A stretch of 64,000 nucleotides of DNA from Pseudomonadota bacterium (lineage in GTDB: Bacteria; Desulfobacterota; Binatia; UBA9968): the NCBI GenBank assembly GCA_021324155.1, contig JAJPJQ010000045.1, positions 59,596 to 123,595 on the forward strand. Direction: 5' to 3'. A program made the position numbers and the translations under genes. The notes under the pieces were generated by a model. The model worked only from the letters and a program-made list of their open reading frames with translations. It was not told where the DNA came from and made no database searches. Of the stretch, positions 45,490 to 53,836 are shown piece by piece; position 1 is the first letter of the stretch, and every line of letters starts with the position of its first letter.

Positions 45490-46470
45490 TCACTTGATCA
45501 CCCGGTCCGCCCTTGCGAGCACGTTGGGCGGAATGGTCAACCCGATCTGCTTCGCGGTTTTTAAATTAATCACCATCTCGAATTTTGTCGGCTGCTCGAC
45601 GGGAAGATCGCCCGGCTTGGCGCCCTTTAAAATTTTGTCGACGTAGGTCGCCGCGCGGCGGGACAAATCGGTAAAGCTCGGCGAATAGCTCATGAGGCCG
45701 CCGAGTTCCACAAATTGCGGGTTGTAATAGATCGAAGGGAGGCGGCTTTTTAACGCGAGATTGACGATGCGGCCGCGGTAATCGGCATGAATAGCCGACG
45801 GCAGCACTAGAATTGCATCGGCATGCGCCTGTGTCGCGTTGCGGAATGCCGTCTCGATGTCCTTTTGACTTAATAAGTTGAGGATTTGAAGCTGCAATCC
45901 GAAGACGCCTGCGGCCGCCTCCATTTCGTTGATGCTTTTCGAATTGCCGGGTTCGTTCGAATCGCCGAGCACCGCAATACGCTGAAGCCTGGGACCAACC
46001 TCCTTTAAGAGCTCCAGCCGTTTACCGCTTATTTCCGGCGCAAGATTGGACAATCCAGTGACATTTCCACCAGGTCGGGAGAGGCTGGCGACAAATCCGG
46101 CGCTGACGGGATCGTTGTCCTGTGTCATAACGATCGGGATCGTGCTTGTAGCTGCCTTGGCGGAACGGGTCATTGTCGTACCACTCGTGACAATGACGTC
46201 TATTCCGAGAGCCGCTAATTCCGCCGCGAGCGCCTCCTGGCGTTCAGCTTTCCCGTCGGCGGACCGCCATTCGATAACGATATTTTTTCCTTCAATGTAT
46301 CCCAGCTCGCGGAGTCCCTGCCGGAATGCGTTGACGCGGGCGGCGTTAGCGGAAAGGGAAGCTACGGTTAAGTACCCGACGCGAGGAATTTTCTTCGATT
46401 GTTGCGCTTCGGCGGAAAAGCTCAACGATACGATGACGCCGAATAGCAAGCTTAGGTTTAATTTCTTCAT
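45490..46470 (-). CDS. ABC substrate-binding protein, array copy 8
   Basis: 326 aa. Signal peptide MKKLNLSLLFGVIVSLSFSA then EAQ. Core VGYLTVASLSANAARVNAFRQGL, NIVIEWRSADGKAERQ, GLSNLAPEISGKRLELLKEVGP. Ligand-site region GGLMSYSPSFTDLSRRAATY. The central EWRSADGK/APEISGKR pattern groups it with copies 4, 6 and 14. The 51-bp gap to copy 9 downstream is the largest inside the array. Confidence 0.9.
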   Translation of the reverse strand: MKKLNLSLLFGVIVSLSFSAEAQQSKKIPRVGYLTVASLSANAARVNAFRQGLRELGYIEGKNIVIEWRSADGKAERQEALAAELAALGIDVIVTSGTTMTRSAKAATSTIPIVMTQDNDPVSAGFVASLSRPGGNVTGLSNLAPEISGKRLELLKEVGPRLQRIAVLGDSNEPGNSKSINEMEAAAGVFGLQLQILNLLSQKDIETAFRNATQAHADAILVLPSAIHADYRGRIVNLALKSRLPSIYYNPQFVELGGLMSYSPSFTDLSRRAATYVDKILKGAKPGDLPVEQPTKFEMVINLKTAKQIGLTIPPNVLARADRVIK

Positions 46471-46501
46471 CTTTTTTATTATCTCGACGGTATGGCCGTT
46501 C

Positions 46502-47548
46502 TCACTTGATCACCTTATCCGCCCGCGCCAGCACGTTCGGCGGAATCGTCAAGCCGATCTGCTTCGCGGTTTTCAAATTGATCACGAGCTCGAACTTCGT
46601 CGGCTGCTCGACGGGGAGTTCGGCGGGCTTCGCGCCTTTTAGAATTTTATCGACATAGACGGCGACGCGCCGATAGCTGTCTTGAATATCCGCGCCGTAT
46701 GACATCAATCCGCCGAGTTCGACGAATTCTCGCCTGACGTACGTGGACGGCAACCGGTTTTGCAACGCAAAGCTCGCGATCTTTTTTTGATTGGCGTTCA
46801 TAAGCGGACCGGGAGGCACATAGAGGCCGTCCGAACGCTCTTTCACAAGCGCGGCAAAGGCTTTGTCGAAATCATCGCTATCCCGCACCTCCCGGCTACG
46901 CATCGTCAACCCCAAGGCTCGCGCCGCCGCCGGCAGAACTTCCTTGGTTTCCACAAGGTTGCTCGGAATGGCCGGATCGTAGATCACCGCGATGCGGCCG
47001 AGCTTACCAACCACTTCTTTGAATACCTCGAGCCGCTTACCGCCCGTCTCGGAGAACAGGTTGGTCACTCCGGTGATGTTGCCGCCCGGTCGGGCGAGGC
47101 TTTCAATCAATCCGGCATGGACCGGATCAACCCCCTGGCCCACCATAACGATGGGAATTGTCCGGGTCGCGTTTTTGGCGGCCTGAATCCACCGATCTCC
47201 TCCCGTGACCACGATGAGATCGACCTTCAGTCGCAGGAAGTCGGCGACCGCTTCGGGAGCGCGCTCGACTTTTCTATCGGTATAGCGATACTCGATGGCG
47301 ATATTTTGTCCCTCGACATAACCCAAGTCGCGCAGCGCCTGCCGAATCGCTTCCGAACGGGCCGACTCCAAAGCAGGGTCGATCGCCGAGAGATAGCCGA
47401 TCCGAAAAACCTTCTTCGCCTGCTGCGCGTCGGCCGCAGCCCCGCACAGCGCGAGCACGAAAGCGATCGCCGAAAGCCCCGCCCACGCCCATTTTCGATT
47501 TTCGATTGCCGATTTTAGATTGCGGGAATAAGAACCGGAAATTTTCAT
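46502..47548 (-). CDS. ABC substrate-binding protein, array copy 7
   Basis: 348 aa. Start ATG at 47548 with GGGAGAG ribosome binding site. The first 20 residues (MKISGSYSRNLKSAIENRKW) are encoded across one arm of an inverted repeat (47510-47522), before the hydrophobic core AGLSAIAFVLALCGAAADAQ. Core RIGYLSAIDPALESARSEAIRQAL, GQGVDPVHAGLI, GNITGVTNLFSETGGKRLEV. Ligand-site region GGLMSYGADIQDSYRRVAVY. Confidence 0.9.
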   Translation of the reverse strand: MKISGSYSRNLKSAIENRKWAWAGLSAIAFVLALCGAAADAQQAKKVFRIGYLSAIDPALESARSEAIRQALRDLGYVEGQNIAIEYRYTDRKVERAPEAVADFLRLKVDLIVVTGGDRWIQAAKNATRTIPIVMVGQGVDPVHAGLIESLARPGGNITGVTNLFSETGGKRLEVFKEVVGKLGRIAVIYDPAIPSNLVETKEVLPAAARALGLTMRSREVRDSDDFDKAFAALVKERSDGLYVPPGPLMNANQKKIASFALQNRLPSTYVRREFVELGGLMSYGADIQDSYRRVAVYVDKILKGAKPAELPVEQPTKFELVINLKTAKQIGLTIPPNVLARADKVIK

Positions 47549-47584
47549 CTGTTTTTCTCTCCCAGTCGAAAATCTAAAATCGGA
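47500..47584. repeat. inverted repeat at copy 6/7 junction
   Basis: CCGATTTTAGATT (47510-47522) and AATCTAAAATCGG (47572-47584) are a perfect 13-bp inverted pair flanking the start of copy 7; adjacent GATTTTCGATTGCC is of the same class. Similar sequence occurs at the copy 1/2 junction (52575-52700). Confidence 0.5.
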
Positions 47585-48589
47585 TTATTTGATCACCCGG
47601 TCCGCCCTTGTGAGCACGTTGGGCGGAATCGTAAGCCCGATCTGCTTGGCGGCTTTTAAATTGATCACGAGCTCGAACTTCGTCGGCTGCTCGACGGGGA
47701 GATCGGCGGGCTTGGCGCCTTTTAAGATTCTATCGACGTAGTACGCGGCGCGGCGGAACAAGTCGGGAAAGCTCGTGGCATAGGATATGAGCCCGCCGGC
47801 TTCTACGTAATCGGATCTATAGTACATTGCCGGCAGCCGGTTCTTTGCCGCGAGATTGATAATTTCTGTTCGGTGAGGAGACATGACGGGGCCCGCCAGC
47901 ACAAGGACTGCCCCCGCGCGTTTTTCCGTTGCGGCTTGAAACGACATTTCGATATCCTTCGGACTTAAAACATCTAAGTATTGAAGCTGTAGCTTGAGCG
48001 TTCCGGCGGAGCGTTCCATCTCTTGTAACGCTTGTGCATTGCCATGCTCGCCGGAATTTCCGAGCACGGCCACGCGAGACAACTTAGGGACGATCTCCTT
48101 CAGAATACTCAGCTGCTTTCCGCTTATGTAGGGCGCCAACGACGATAACCCGGTAATGTTCCCTCCGGGGTGCGCAAGGCTCGCGACGAGGCCTGAGCCG
48201 ACAGGGTCGGCCTCGAAACCCATGACGATGGGGATCGCCGCTGTGGCGTTCTTGGCTATACGAATCGGTGTCGGACCATACGCGACGATGACATCTACCT
48301 TGACGTTGACCAGCTCAGCCGCGAGCGCCGGCAGTCGATCGAAGTTGCCGTCCGCCGATCGCCACTCGATCAGGATATTTTTCCCCTCCACATAGCCAAG
48401 GTCGCGCAACCCCCCGCGGAATGCTTCTATACGCGTCGCGTTTTCGGAAAGAGAATTACCCGATAGAAATCCGATCCGTGGGATTGCAGGCTGCGCATGA
48501 CTTTGACCCCAAAGCGTCAGAAGCATCAATGCAGTCGCAACCCCAAAGATTTTAGTCGTAAACTTACGCACAGCTATCGTTGTTCTCAC
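47585..48589 (-). CDS. ABC substrate-binding protein, array copy 6
   Basis: 334 aa if started at the GTG at 48589, which overlaps the TGA of copy 5 (GTGA); a GTG at 48571 is the alternative. A longer reading frame continues into copy 5 but has no homology. Signal peptide VRKFTTKIFGVATALMLLTL. Core GNITGLSSLAPYISGKQLSI, NSGEHGNAQALQEM. C-terminal block has Thr in VLTRADRVIK and Arg in DRILKGAKPADL. Confidence 0.88.
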   Translation of the reverse strand: MRTTIAVRKFTTKIFGVATALMLLTLWGQSHAQPAIPRIGFLSGNSLSENATRIEAFRGGLRDLGYVEGKNILIEWRSADGNFDRLPALAAELVNVKVDVIVAYGPTPIRIAKNATAAIPIVMGFEADPVGSGLVASLAHPGGNITGLSSLAPYISGKQLSILKEIVPKLSRVAVLGNSGEHGNAQALQEMERSAGTLKLQLQYLDVLSPKDIEMSFQAATEKRAGAVLVLAGPVMSPHRTEIINLAAKNRLPAMYYRSDYVEAGGLISYATSFPDLFRRAAYYVDRILKGAKPADLPVEQPTKFELVINLKAAKQIGLTIPPNVLTRADRVIK

Positions 48590-49563
48590 TTGATCACCCG
48601 ATCCGCCCGCGCCAGCACGTTCGGCGGAATCGTGAGGCCGATCTGCTTCGCGGTCTTTAAATTGATCACGAGCTCGAACTTCGTCGGCTGCTCGACGGGG
48701 AGATCGGCGGGCTTCGCGCCTTTTAGAATTTTGTCGACGTATTGCGCCAGCCGTCTGTATGAATCGCTTAGATTCGGGCCGTAGGACATGAACCCGCCGT
48801 TTTCGACATATTCCTTCCATCCGAACATGCTGGGCAGATGGGCCTTGGCCGCGAAGCCTGCCAGTTCATTGACGTGGGACAAGGTAAAACCGTCTGGAAA
48901 CGTCAGCATGCCGCCGGGGCGCTCCTTGCGGATCGCCTCGAAGGCAGGTTCGAAATCGGCGGCGGCGGTGATCGATAAATATTGCAACGAGATTTTCAGC
49001 GCCTGCGCCGCCGCGGCCGTCTGTTTGAATTCGTTCTGCTCGCCCGGATGCGAACGGTAGGCGATGACCGCGATGCGGGCGAGCTTGGGCGCGGCTTCCT
49101 TGAGCAATTCGAGCCGCTTGCCTGCGAGCTCCAAAGCCATGAAGGTCATTCCGGTGAAATTGCCCCCGGGGCGCGCTAGACTTGCGACGACACCAGCCTC
49201 GACCGGATCGCCGCTGAAGCCGACTACGACCGGTATGCTCTTCGTCGCGGAATAGATCGAGAGAGCCGCCGGACCCTGTGTGACGATCACGTCGGGTTTG
49301 AGCCTGACAAGCTCCTCGACCAGCGCCGGCAAACGCGTGCGATCTTCGGACGAGCGGTATTCGATCGCAATGTTCCCGCCTTCAACGTAGCCGAGATCGC
49401 TCAACCCCAGGCGCAAAGCCTCGTAGTACGGCGATCGCCCGGCGGCCGTGGCGATGAAGGCGATGCGATGCTTCGGCTGCGTCTGCCCCAGCGCAGTCAT
49501 GGCGCGCGCGAACAACACGGCCGGAAGCAGGCACGCAATGATGATTATGGTTCGGTGTTTCAT
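48586..49563 (-). CDS. ABC substrate-binding protein, array copy 5
   Basis: 325 aa. Signal peptide IIIIACLLPAVLFARAMTA. Very close to copy 1: shared YRSSEDRTRLPALVEEL, HPGEQNEFKQTAAAAQALK, LTFPDGFTLSHVNELAGFA and GWKEYVENGGFMSYGPN. The pair probably binds the same or a similar ligand and arose by a recent duplication across three intervening copies. ATG overlaps the TGA of copy 4 by 4 bp, and its TGA overlaps copy 6. Confidence 0.9.
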   Translation of the reverse strand: MKHRTIIIIACLLPAVLFARAMTALGQTQPKHRIAFIATAAGRSPYYEALRLGLSDLGYVEGGNIAIEYRSSEDRTRLPALVEELVRLKPDVIVTQGPAALSIYSATKSIPVVVGFSGDPVEAGVVASLARPGGNFTGMTFMALELAGKRLELLKEAAPKLARIAVIAYRSHPGEQNEFKQTAAAAQALKISLQYLSITAAADFEPAFEAIRKERPGGMLTFPDGFTLSHVNELAGFAAKAHLPSMFGWKEYVENGGFMSYGPNLSDSYRRLAQYVDKILKGAKPADLPVEQPTKFELVINLKTAKQIGLTIPPNVLARADRVIK

Positions 49564-50564
49564 TTGATCACCTTGTCTGCTCTTGCCAGCACGTTCGGCG
49601 GAATCGTGAGGCCGATCTGCTTCGCGGTTTTTAAGTTGATCACGAGCTCGAACTTGGTCGGCTGCTCGATGGGCAGATCGGCGGGCTTGGCGCCCTTGAG
49701 GATTTTGTCGACGTAAGTCGCCGCGCGGCGAAATAAATCCCTGATGCTGACTCCGTAACTCATCAGGCCGCCGGCCTCTACTGATTCGGGACTCCAGTAA
49801 ATCGCCGGCAGCCGGCTTTTAATGCCCAGGTCCGCAAAAATTTCCCGCTCCGAAGTCACGATTTGACTACCGAGCACGAGCATCGCGTCGGCATGAAGCT
49901 TGGCGGCGGCATGAAATGCCGGCTCAATCTCCGATTTGCTGCGCACGTCGATATACTGAATTTTTATACCGAGTGAATCCGCCGCCAGTTCACTTTGCTT
50001 TACCGCTTGCGCATTGCCCGGAACCGTCGAATTACCGATCACGGCGGCGCGACTGAACTTCGGGAGGATCTCCTTAAAAAGCTCCAATTGTTTGCCGCTG
50101 ATCTCGGGATAATGGGTCGACAATCCGGTGATATTGCCGCCGGGCCGCGCGAGGCTCGAAGCGAAGCCGTTTCCGACCGGATCATTGTCGAACGCGAGAA
50201 CGATGGGAACCTTGGCGGTCGCTTCTTTCGCGTATCGATTGACGGCAGGTCCGCCCGTGACAATGACATCGACCCCGATACGTACGAGTTCGGCCGCGTC
50301 TTTCTTGAGCCGCTCGGCTTCTCCCCCCGCATAGCGCCAATCGATATGAATGTTTTTGCCTTCCACGTACCCGAGCTCGCCGAGGCCCTTGCGGAACGCT
50401 TCGGTGCGGTCCGAAACGGCTTGCGGACTGAGGGAACTCAAGAAGCCGATCCGCGGAATCCTCTTCGCCGGCTGTGCCTGCGCGCTCACCGTGACCGTTA
50501 AAAGCAAACCAACAACGGCTAACGCGAGTTTTGAATTTTGAATCTTAAATTTTGAATTCAACAT
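49560..50564 (-). CDS. ABC substrate-binding protein, array copy 4
   Basis: 334 aa. N-terminus MLNSKFKIQNSKLALAVVGL encoded by AATTCAAA-type repeat DNA. Core RIGFLSSLSPQAVSDRTEAFRKGL, NIHIDWRYAGGEAERLKKDA, FDNDPVGNGFASSL. It has GLSTHYPEISGKQLELFKEI, grouping it with copies 8, 11 and 14. Ligand-site region GGLMSYGVSIRDLFRRAATY; C-terminal block with LPIEQPTK. Confidence 0.9.
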   Translation of the reverse strand: MLNSKFKIQNSKLALAVVGLLLTVTVSAQAQPAKRIPRIGFLSSLSPQAVSDRTEAFRKGLGELGYVEGKNIHIDWRYAGGEAERLKKDAAELVRIGVDVIVTGGPAVNRYAKEATAKVPIVLAFDNDPVGNGFASSLARPGGNITGLSTHYPEISGKQLELFKEILPKFSRAAVIGNSTVPGNAQAVKQSELAADSLGIKIQYIDVRSKSEIEPAFHAAAKLHADAMLVLGSQIVTSEREIFADLGIKSRLPAIYWSPESVEAGGLMSYGVSIRDLFRRAATYVDKILKGAKPADLPIEQPTKFELVINLKTAKQIGLTIPPNVLARADKVIK

Positions 50565-50569
50565 TCAGC
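50521..50569. repeat. AATTCAAA-type simple repeat
   Basis: Minus strand TTGAATTCAAAATTTAAGAT and continuation covering the start of copy 4; same class as 41366-41422 and 44404-44449. Confidence 0.45.
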
Positions 50570-50585
50570 ACTCCGAATGTATCAT

Positions 50586-51602
50586 TCACTTGATCACCCT
50601 GTCCGCGCGCGCGAGCACGTTCGGCGGGATCGTTAAGCCTATCTGCTTCGCGGCCTTTAAATTGATCACGAGCTCGAACTTGGTCGGCTGCTCGATGGGC
50701 AGATCGGCGGGCTTGGCGCCGTTCAGGATTTTGTCCACATAGATGGCCGCGCGCCTGTACAGATCGAGAAGGTTTGGACCATAGGAAATGAGGCCCCCGG
50801 CCTCCGTGAAAGAACTGTAAGGATACATCGTCGGCAGTCGAGTCTTTACTGCTAAGTTCCCGATTTCTTTTCTCCGGTCGTTGAAGAATGCCGACGACAA
50901 GATATTGATTGCTTCGGCGTGGTTTTTCTTAGCCGCTGCAAAGATACTCTCCAATGCCTCCTGCACTTCGCTGGAAGCCCGCACTTCCGAAGTTTGAAGT
51001 TGCAGCCCCAGTGACAGCGCAGCAGTCTCCGTTTCTTTGAGCATGAGGTCAGTGGCGGGATTGTCCCGGTACTCCAAGACAGCCACGCGGACAAGTCCAG
51101 GAATGATCTCCTTCAGAAGTTCCAGTCTTTTCCCACTGAGATCTGGGCTCATGAGGGTAAGACCCGTAATGTTTCCGCCTGGCCGAGCCAAGCTCGTGAC
51201 AAGCCCGCTTCCCACAGGGTCGCCTGCCGTCGCCATGACGATAGGAATCGTCGTAGTTGCATTCTTCGCGGCCGAACTCGCATTTCCTCCACCCACAACA
51301 ATGACGTCAACTCTCAGACGAACCAATTCGGCCGCAAGCGTGGGAAGCCGCTGCTCTTTCCCCTCTGCGTACCTATACTCAATGAAGATGTCCTTCCCTT
51401 CAACGTACCCTAAATCAGTTAAGCCCCGCCGAAACGCATCGGTGCTGGACTGACTGGTAGTAAAGGACCCGGCAAGCAAAATTCCTATTCGTGCAAGCTT
51501 CTTGGTCTGCTGCGCTGCGGTGGGAACACAGAGCGCAAAGAACATCGTCGCGACAATAAGGCACAGGCCGCCTAGGCCGACTGCCGATAACCGAGCTTTC
51601 AC
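50586..51602 (-). CDS. ABC substrate-binding protein, array copy 3
   Basis: 338 aa. GTG start at 51602 overlapping the TGA of copy 2 by 4 bp. Signal peptide GLGGLCLIVATMFFALCVPTA. A longer central helix (SSEVQEALESIFAAAKKNHA) is unique to this copy. Core GNITGLTLMSPDLSGKRLEL; ligand-site region GGLISYGPNLLDLYRRAAIY. DKILNGAKPADL has Asn where other copies have Lys. Codon use is slightly more AT-rich than that of its neighbours. Confidence 0.9.
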   Translation of the reverse strand: MKARLSAVGLGGLCLIVATMFFALCVPTAAQQTKKLARIGILLAGSFTTSQSSTDAFRRGLTDLGYVEGKDIFIEYRYAEGKEQRLPTLAAELVRLRVDVIVVGGGNASSAAKNATTTIPIVMATAGDPVGSGLVTSLARPGGNITGLTLMSPDLSGKRLELLKEIIPGLVRVAVLEYRDNPATDLMLKETETAALSLGLQLQTSEVRASSEVQEALESIFAAAKKNHAEAINILSSAFFNDRRKEIGNLAVKTRLPTMYPYSSFTEAGGLISYGPNLLDLYRRAAIYVDKILNGAKPADLPIEQPTKFELVINLKAAKQIGLTIPPNVLARADRVIK

Positions 51603-52672
51603 TTGATGACCCGGTCCGCGCGCGCGAGCACGTTCGGCGGGATCGTCAATCCGATCTGCTTCGCGGTTTTCAGGTTGATCACCAATTCGAACTTGGTCGG
51701 CTGCTCGACGGGAACATCGGCGGGCTTGGCGCCTTTCAAGATTTTATCGACGAAATGCGCGGCGCGGCGGTACGCATCGAAGAAATCAGGGCCGTAAGAC
51801 ATGAGCCCGCCCGCCTCGACCCAATCTTTGCTTTCGAAAATGGCGGGTAAGCGATTTTTCACGAGAAAGTCGAGAATCCGCGTCCGATTGGCAGTGACGA
51901 CGGGATCCATTAGGAGAAGGAATCCGTCGGGACGATCTTTAGTCATGACTGCAAACACCACGTCGAGATCGTTTGGACTTTTGACGCCGCGATCTTGCAG
52001 CGCGAGCCCCAACGGTCCCGCCACCTCTTCGGTCTTCTGCGCTTCGAGCGTCATGCCGGGATTTCCTTTGTTCCATAGCATGGCGACCCGCGTGAGCTTG
52101 GGAAAAATTTCCTTGAGCAGCTCGAGTCGCTTGGGCCATAAGTCGGACGCTAAGAGCGTTATGCCCGTGATGTCGCCTCCGGGATGCGACAGACTCGCGA
52201 CGACGCCGGTGCCGACGGGATCGCTGGTACTGACGAAAACGATTGGAATTGTTTTCGTCGCCTGGCGGCAGGCGTAAATCGCCGGTGTGCCGGCGGTGAA
52301 GATCGTGTCGACCTTTAGGGCGACGAGCTCCCGAGCGAGTTCGGGAAGCCGATCTTCCTTGCCCTCGGCCCAACGCCACTCGATCGTTATGGTTTTCCCT
52401 TCGACATATCCCAGTTCCTTCATTCCGCCGACGAATGCCTCAACCCGCTCCTTGAATGAGGATGGAGAGCCGAGAAACAGGACACCGATTTTTGGAATCT
52501 TCTTCTGTTGCTGCGCCTCGGCTACCGGCCCGCCAACCACGATCATGAAAGCGATTACCGAAAGACCCAGCCATTTTAAATTTTGGATCCTTCGATCTCG
52601 CTCAGGACCGGTTGCCGATTTTGGATTGTCGGAGTAACAACCTGAAATTCTCTTCGAAGAAACTGCCTTCAT
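51599..52672 (-). CDS. ABC substrate-binding protein, array copy 2
   Basis: 357 aa, the longest copy. ATG at 52672 with GGGGAG ribosome binding site. The N-terminal extension of about 33 residues (GPERDRRIQNLKW) contains repeat-derived codons before the hydrophobic core LSVIAFMIVVGGPVAEAQ. Core KIGVLFLGSPSSFKERVEAF, ITIEWRWAEGKEDRLPELA. It has DITGITLLASDLWPKRLELL, with Trp-Pro replacing the usual SGK. Ligand-site region GGLMSYGPDFFDAYRRAAHF. Confidence 0.9.
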   Translation of the reverse strand: MKAVSSKRISGCYSDNPKSATGPERDRRIQNLKWLGLSVIAFMIVVGGPVAEAQQQKKIPKIGVLFLGSPSSFKERVEAFVGGMKELGYVEGKTITIEWRWAEGKEDRLPELARELVALKVDTIFTAGTPAIYACRQATKTIPIVFVSTSDPVGTGVVASLSHPGGDITGITLLASDLWPKRLELLKEIFPKLTRVAMLWNKGNPGMTLEAQKTEEVAGPLGLALQDRGVKSPNDLDVVFAVMTKDRPDGFLLLMDPVVTANRTRILDFLVKNRLPAIFESKDWVEAGGLMSYGPDFFDAYRRAAHFVDKILKGAKPADVPVEQPTKFELVINLKTAKQIGLTIPPNVLARADRVIK

Positions 52673-52705
52673 GCTTCGCTCCCCTCAATCGAAAATCAAA
52701 AATTG
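52575..52705. repeat. AATCNAAAATCGG-type repeat at copy 1/2 junction
   Basis: The minus strand carries AATCCAAAATCGGCAACCGG near 52605-52625 and AATTTTTGATTTTCGATTG at the 52687-52705 end. Related to the inverted repeat at 47500-47584. It lies across the N-terminal codons of copy 2. Confidence 0.4.
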
Positions 52706-52707
52706 TT

Positions 52708-53664
52708 TCACTTGATCACCCTGTCCGCGCGCGCCAGCACGTTCGGCGGAATCGTCAAGCCGATCTGTTTCGCCGTTTTTAAATTGATCACCAGCTCGAA
52801 TTTCGCCGGCAGCTCGACGGGGAGATCGGCGGGCTTCGCGCCTTTGAGAATCTTATCGACGTACTGCGCGAGCCGACGATAGCAGTCGTTCAGGTTCGGG
52901 CCGTAGGACATGAGCCCGCCCACCTCGACATATTCCTTCCAGCCCGACATCGACGGCATGCGCGTCTTCAAAGCGAAGTCCGCTAGCTTGTCGCCGTGCG
53001 ACAGCGTGAAGGCGTCGGGGAAGGTCAGCATGCCGCCCGGACGCTCCTTTCGCATCGCCTCGAAAGCTTTATCGAAGTCTGCGCCGGTCGTAAGCGACAA
53101 ATACTGCAGCGAAGTTTTCATCGCCTGCGCTGCGGCTTGCGTCTCTTTGAATTCGTTTTGCTCGCCGGGATGCGAGCGGTTGGCGAGAACCGCGACGCGC
53201 GAGATTTTGGGCGAGACTTCCTTCAGCAATTCGAGACGCTTCCCGGCCAGCTCCAGGGCGAGAAAGCTCATGCCGGTCATATTGCGGCCGGGGCGCGCGA
53301 GGCCCGCGACGAATCCGGCTTCGACGGGATCGCCGCTGAAGCCGAACACGACGGGAATGCCGGTCGCCGAACCGACTGAGCGCGCGGCGGGTCCTTGGGT
53401 GACGATCGCATCGACTCTGAGTCGGCTGACTTCGCTGACGAGCGCCGGAAGCTTGTCGCGGTCCTCGGAGCTGCGGTATTCGACGACGATATTCCGTCCT
53501 TCGACATAGCCGAGATCCGCGAGACCCTGGCGGAAGGCTTCGTAGAATGGAGACGGTCCCGAAGCGGCGGCGATATAAGCGATGCGGTAAACCTTGCCCG
53601 GCTGCGCCGCCGCGCAGCCGATCCAGAAGAAAACGATGAGGAATGAGACGGCAATGCATTTCAT
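52708..53664 (-). CDS. ABC substrate-binding protein, array copy 1 (promoter-proximal)
   Basis: 318 aa from the ATG at 53664, with GGAG 9 bases upstream. Signal peptide AVSFLIVFFWIGCAAAQ. This and the other 16 copies belong to the PF04392 type of periplasmic ABC substrate-binding proteins (two-lobe fold binding small molecules such as amino acids). The shared pattern is GYVEGxNI, a PGxNxTG strand, KRLELLKE, xGGLMSYGPN near the end and the constant C-terminal block; here EQPTK is changed to ELPAK. Because the sigma-54 promoter lies just upstream, this is the first gene of the array. Confidence 0.92.
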   Translation of the reverse strand: MKCIAVSFLIVFFWIGCAAAQPGKVYRIAYIAAASGPSPFYEAFRQGLADLGYVEGRNIVVEYRSSEDRDKLPALVSEVSRLRVDAIVTQGPAARSVGSATGIPVVFGFSGDPVEAGFVAGLARPGRNMTGMSFLALELAGKRLELLKEVSPKISRVAVLANRSHPGEQNEFKETQAAAQAMKTSLQYLSLTTGADFDKAFEAMRKERPGGMLTFPDAFTLSHGDKLADFALKTRMPSMSGWKEYVEVGGLMSYGPNLNDCYRRLAQYVDKILKGAKPADLPVELPAKFELVINLKTAKQIGLTIPPNVLARADRVIK

Positions 53665-53690
53665 GGCAGTGACTCCGCCTCGGATACAGC

Positions 53691-53705
53691 GCAACGTCCG
53701 TGCCA
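53691..53705 (-). promoter_or_regulatory. sigma-54 (-24/-12) promoter of the binding-protein array
   Basis: The minus strand reads TGGCACGGACGTTGC, matching the RpoN core TGGCACG-N4-TTGC at every fixed position. A start site near 53680 leaves a short leader with the ribosome binding site of copy 1. It sits between the NtrC-type activator gene (53837-55171) and the array. That is the expected arrangement for an activator controlling the adjacent operon. Confidence 0.78.
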
Positions 53706-53802
53706 CTTTTGCGCGCGCGCTTCCCCTCTGTCAAGCAGCGGAAATATCACGGTTTTCTGAGATGGCGAATGCGGGCGAAAAGTCTCGAAAAAGGACGGAG
53801 GT

Positions 53803-53836
53803 AGCGCTTTTGCTATAGCTGGATAGCCAAAGCGGT
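53803..53836 (-). other. hairpin after activator gene
   Basis: Arms 53803-53816 and 53823-53836 pair over 12 of 14 bases with a 6-nt loop, immediately after the TGA of the activator gene. No T-run follows, so it may end the activator transcript weakly, or serve as an activator-binding site about 110 bp upstream of the -24/-12 promoter. Both uses are possible. Confidence 0.4.

Noticed and set aside
48590..48820. N-terminal 77-residue extension of binding-protein copy 6
   Set aside because: The extension is an out-of-frame reading of the 3' end of copy 5; the GTG at 48589 overlaps the copy 5 stop and precedes the signal peptide.
53700..53745. TTGACA-like -35 element near the sigma-54 promoter
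   Set aside because: No -10 sequence is found 16-18 bases downstream; the -24/-12 element fits better.
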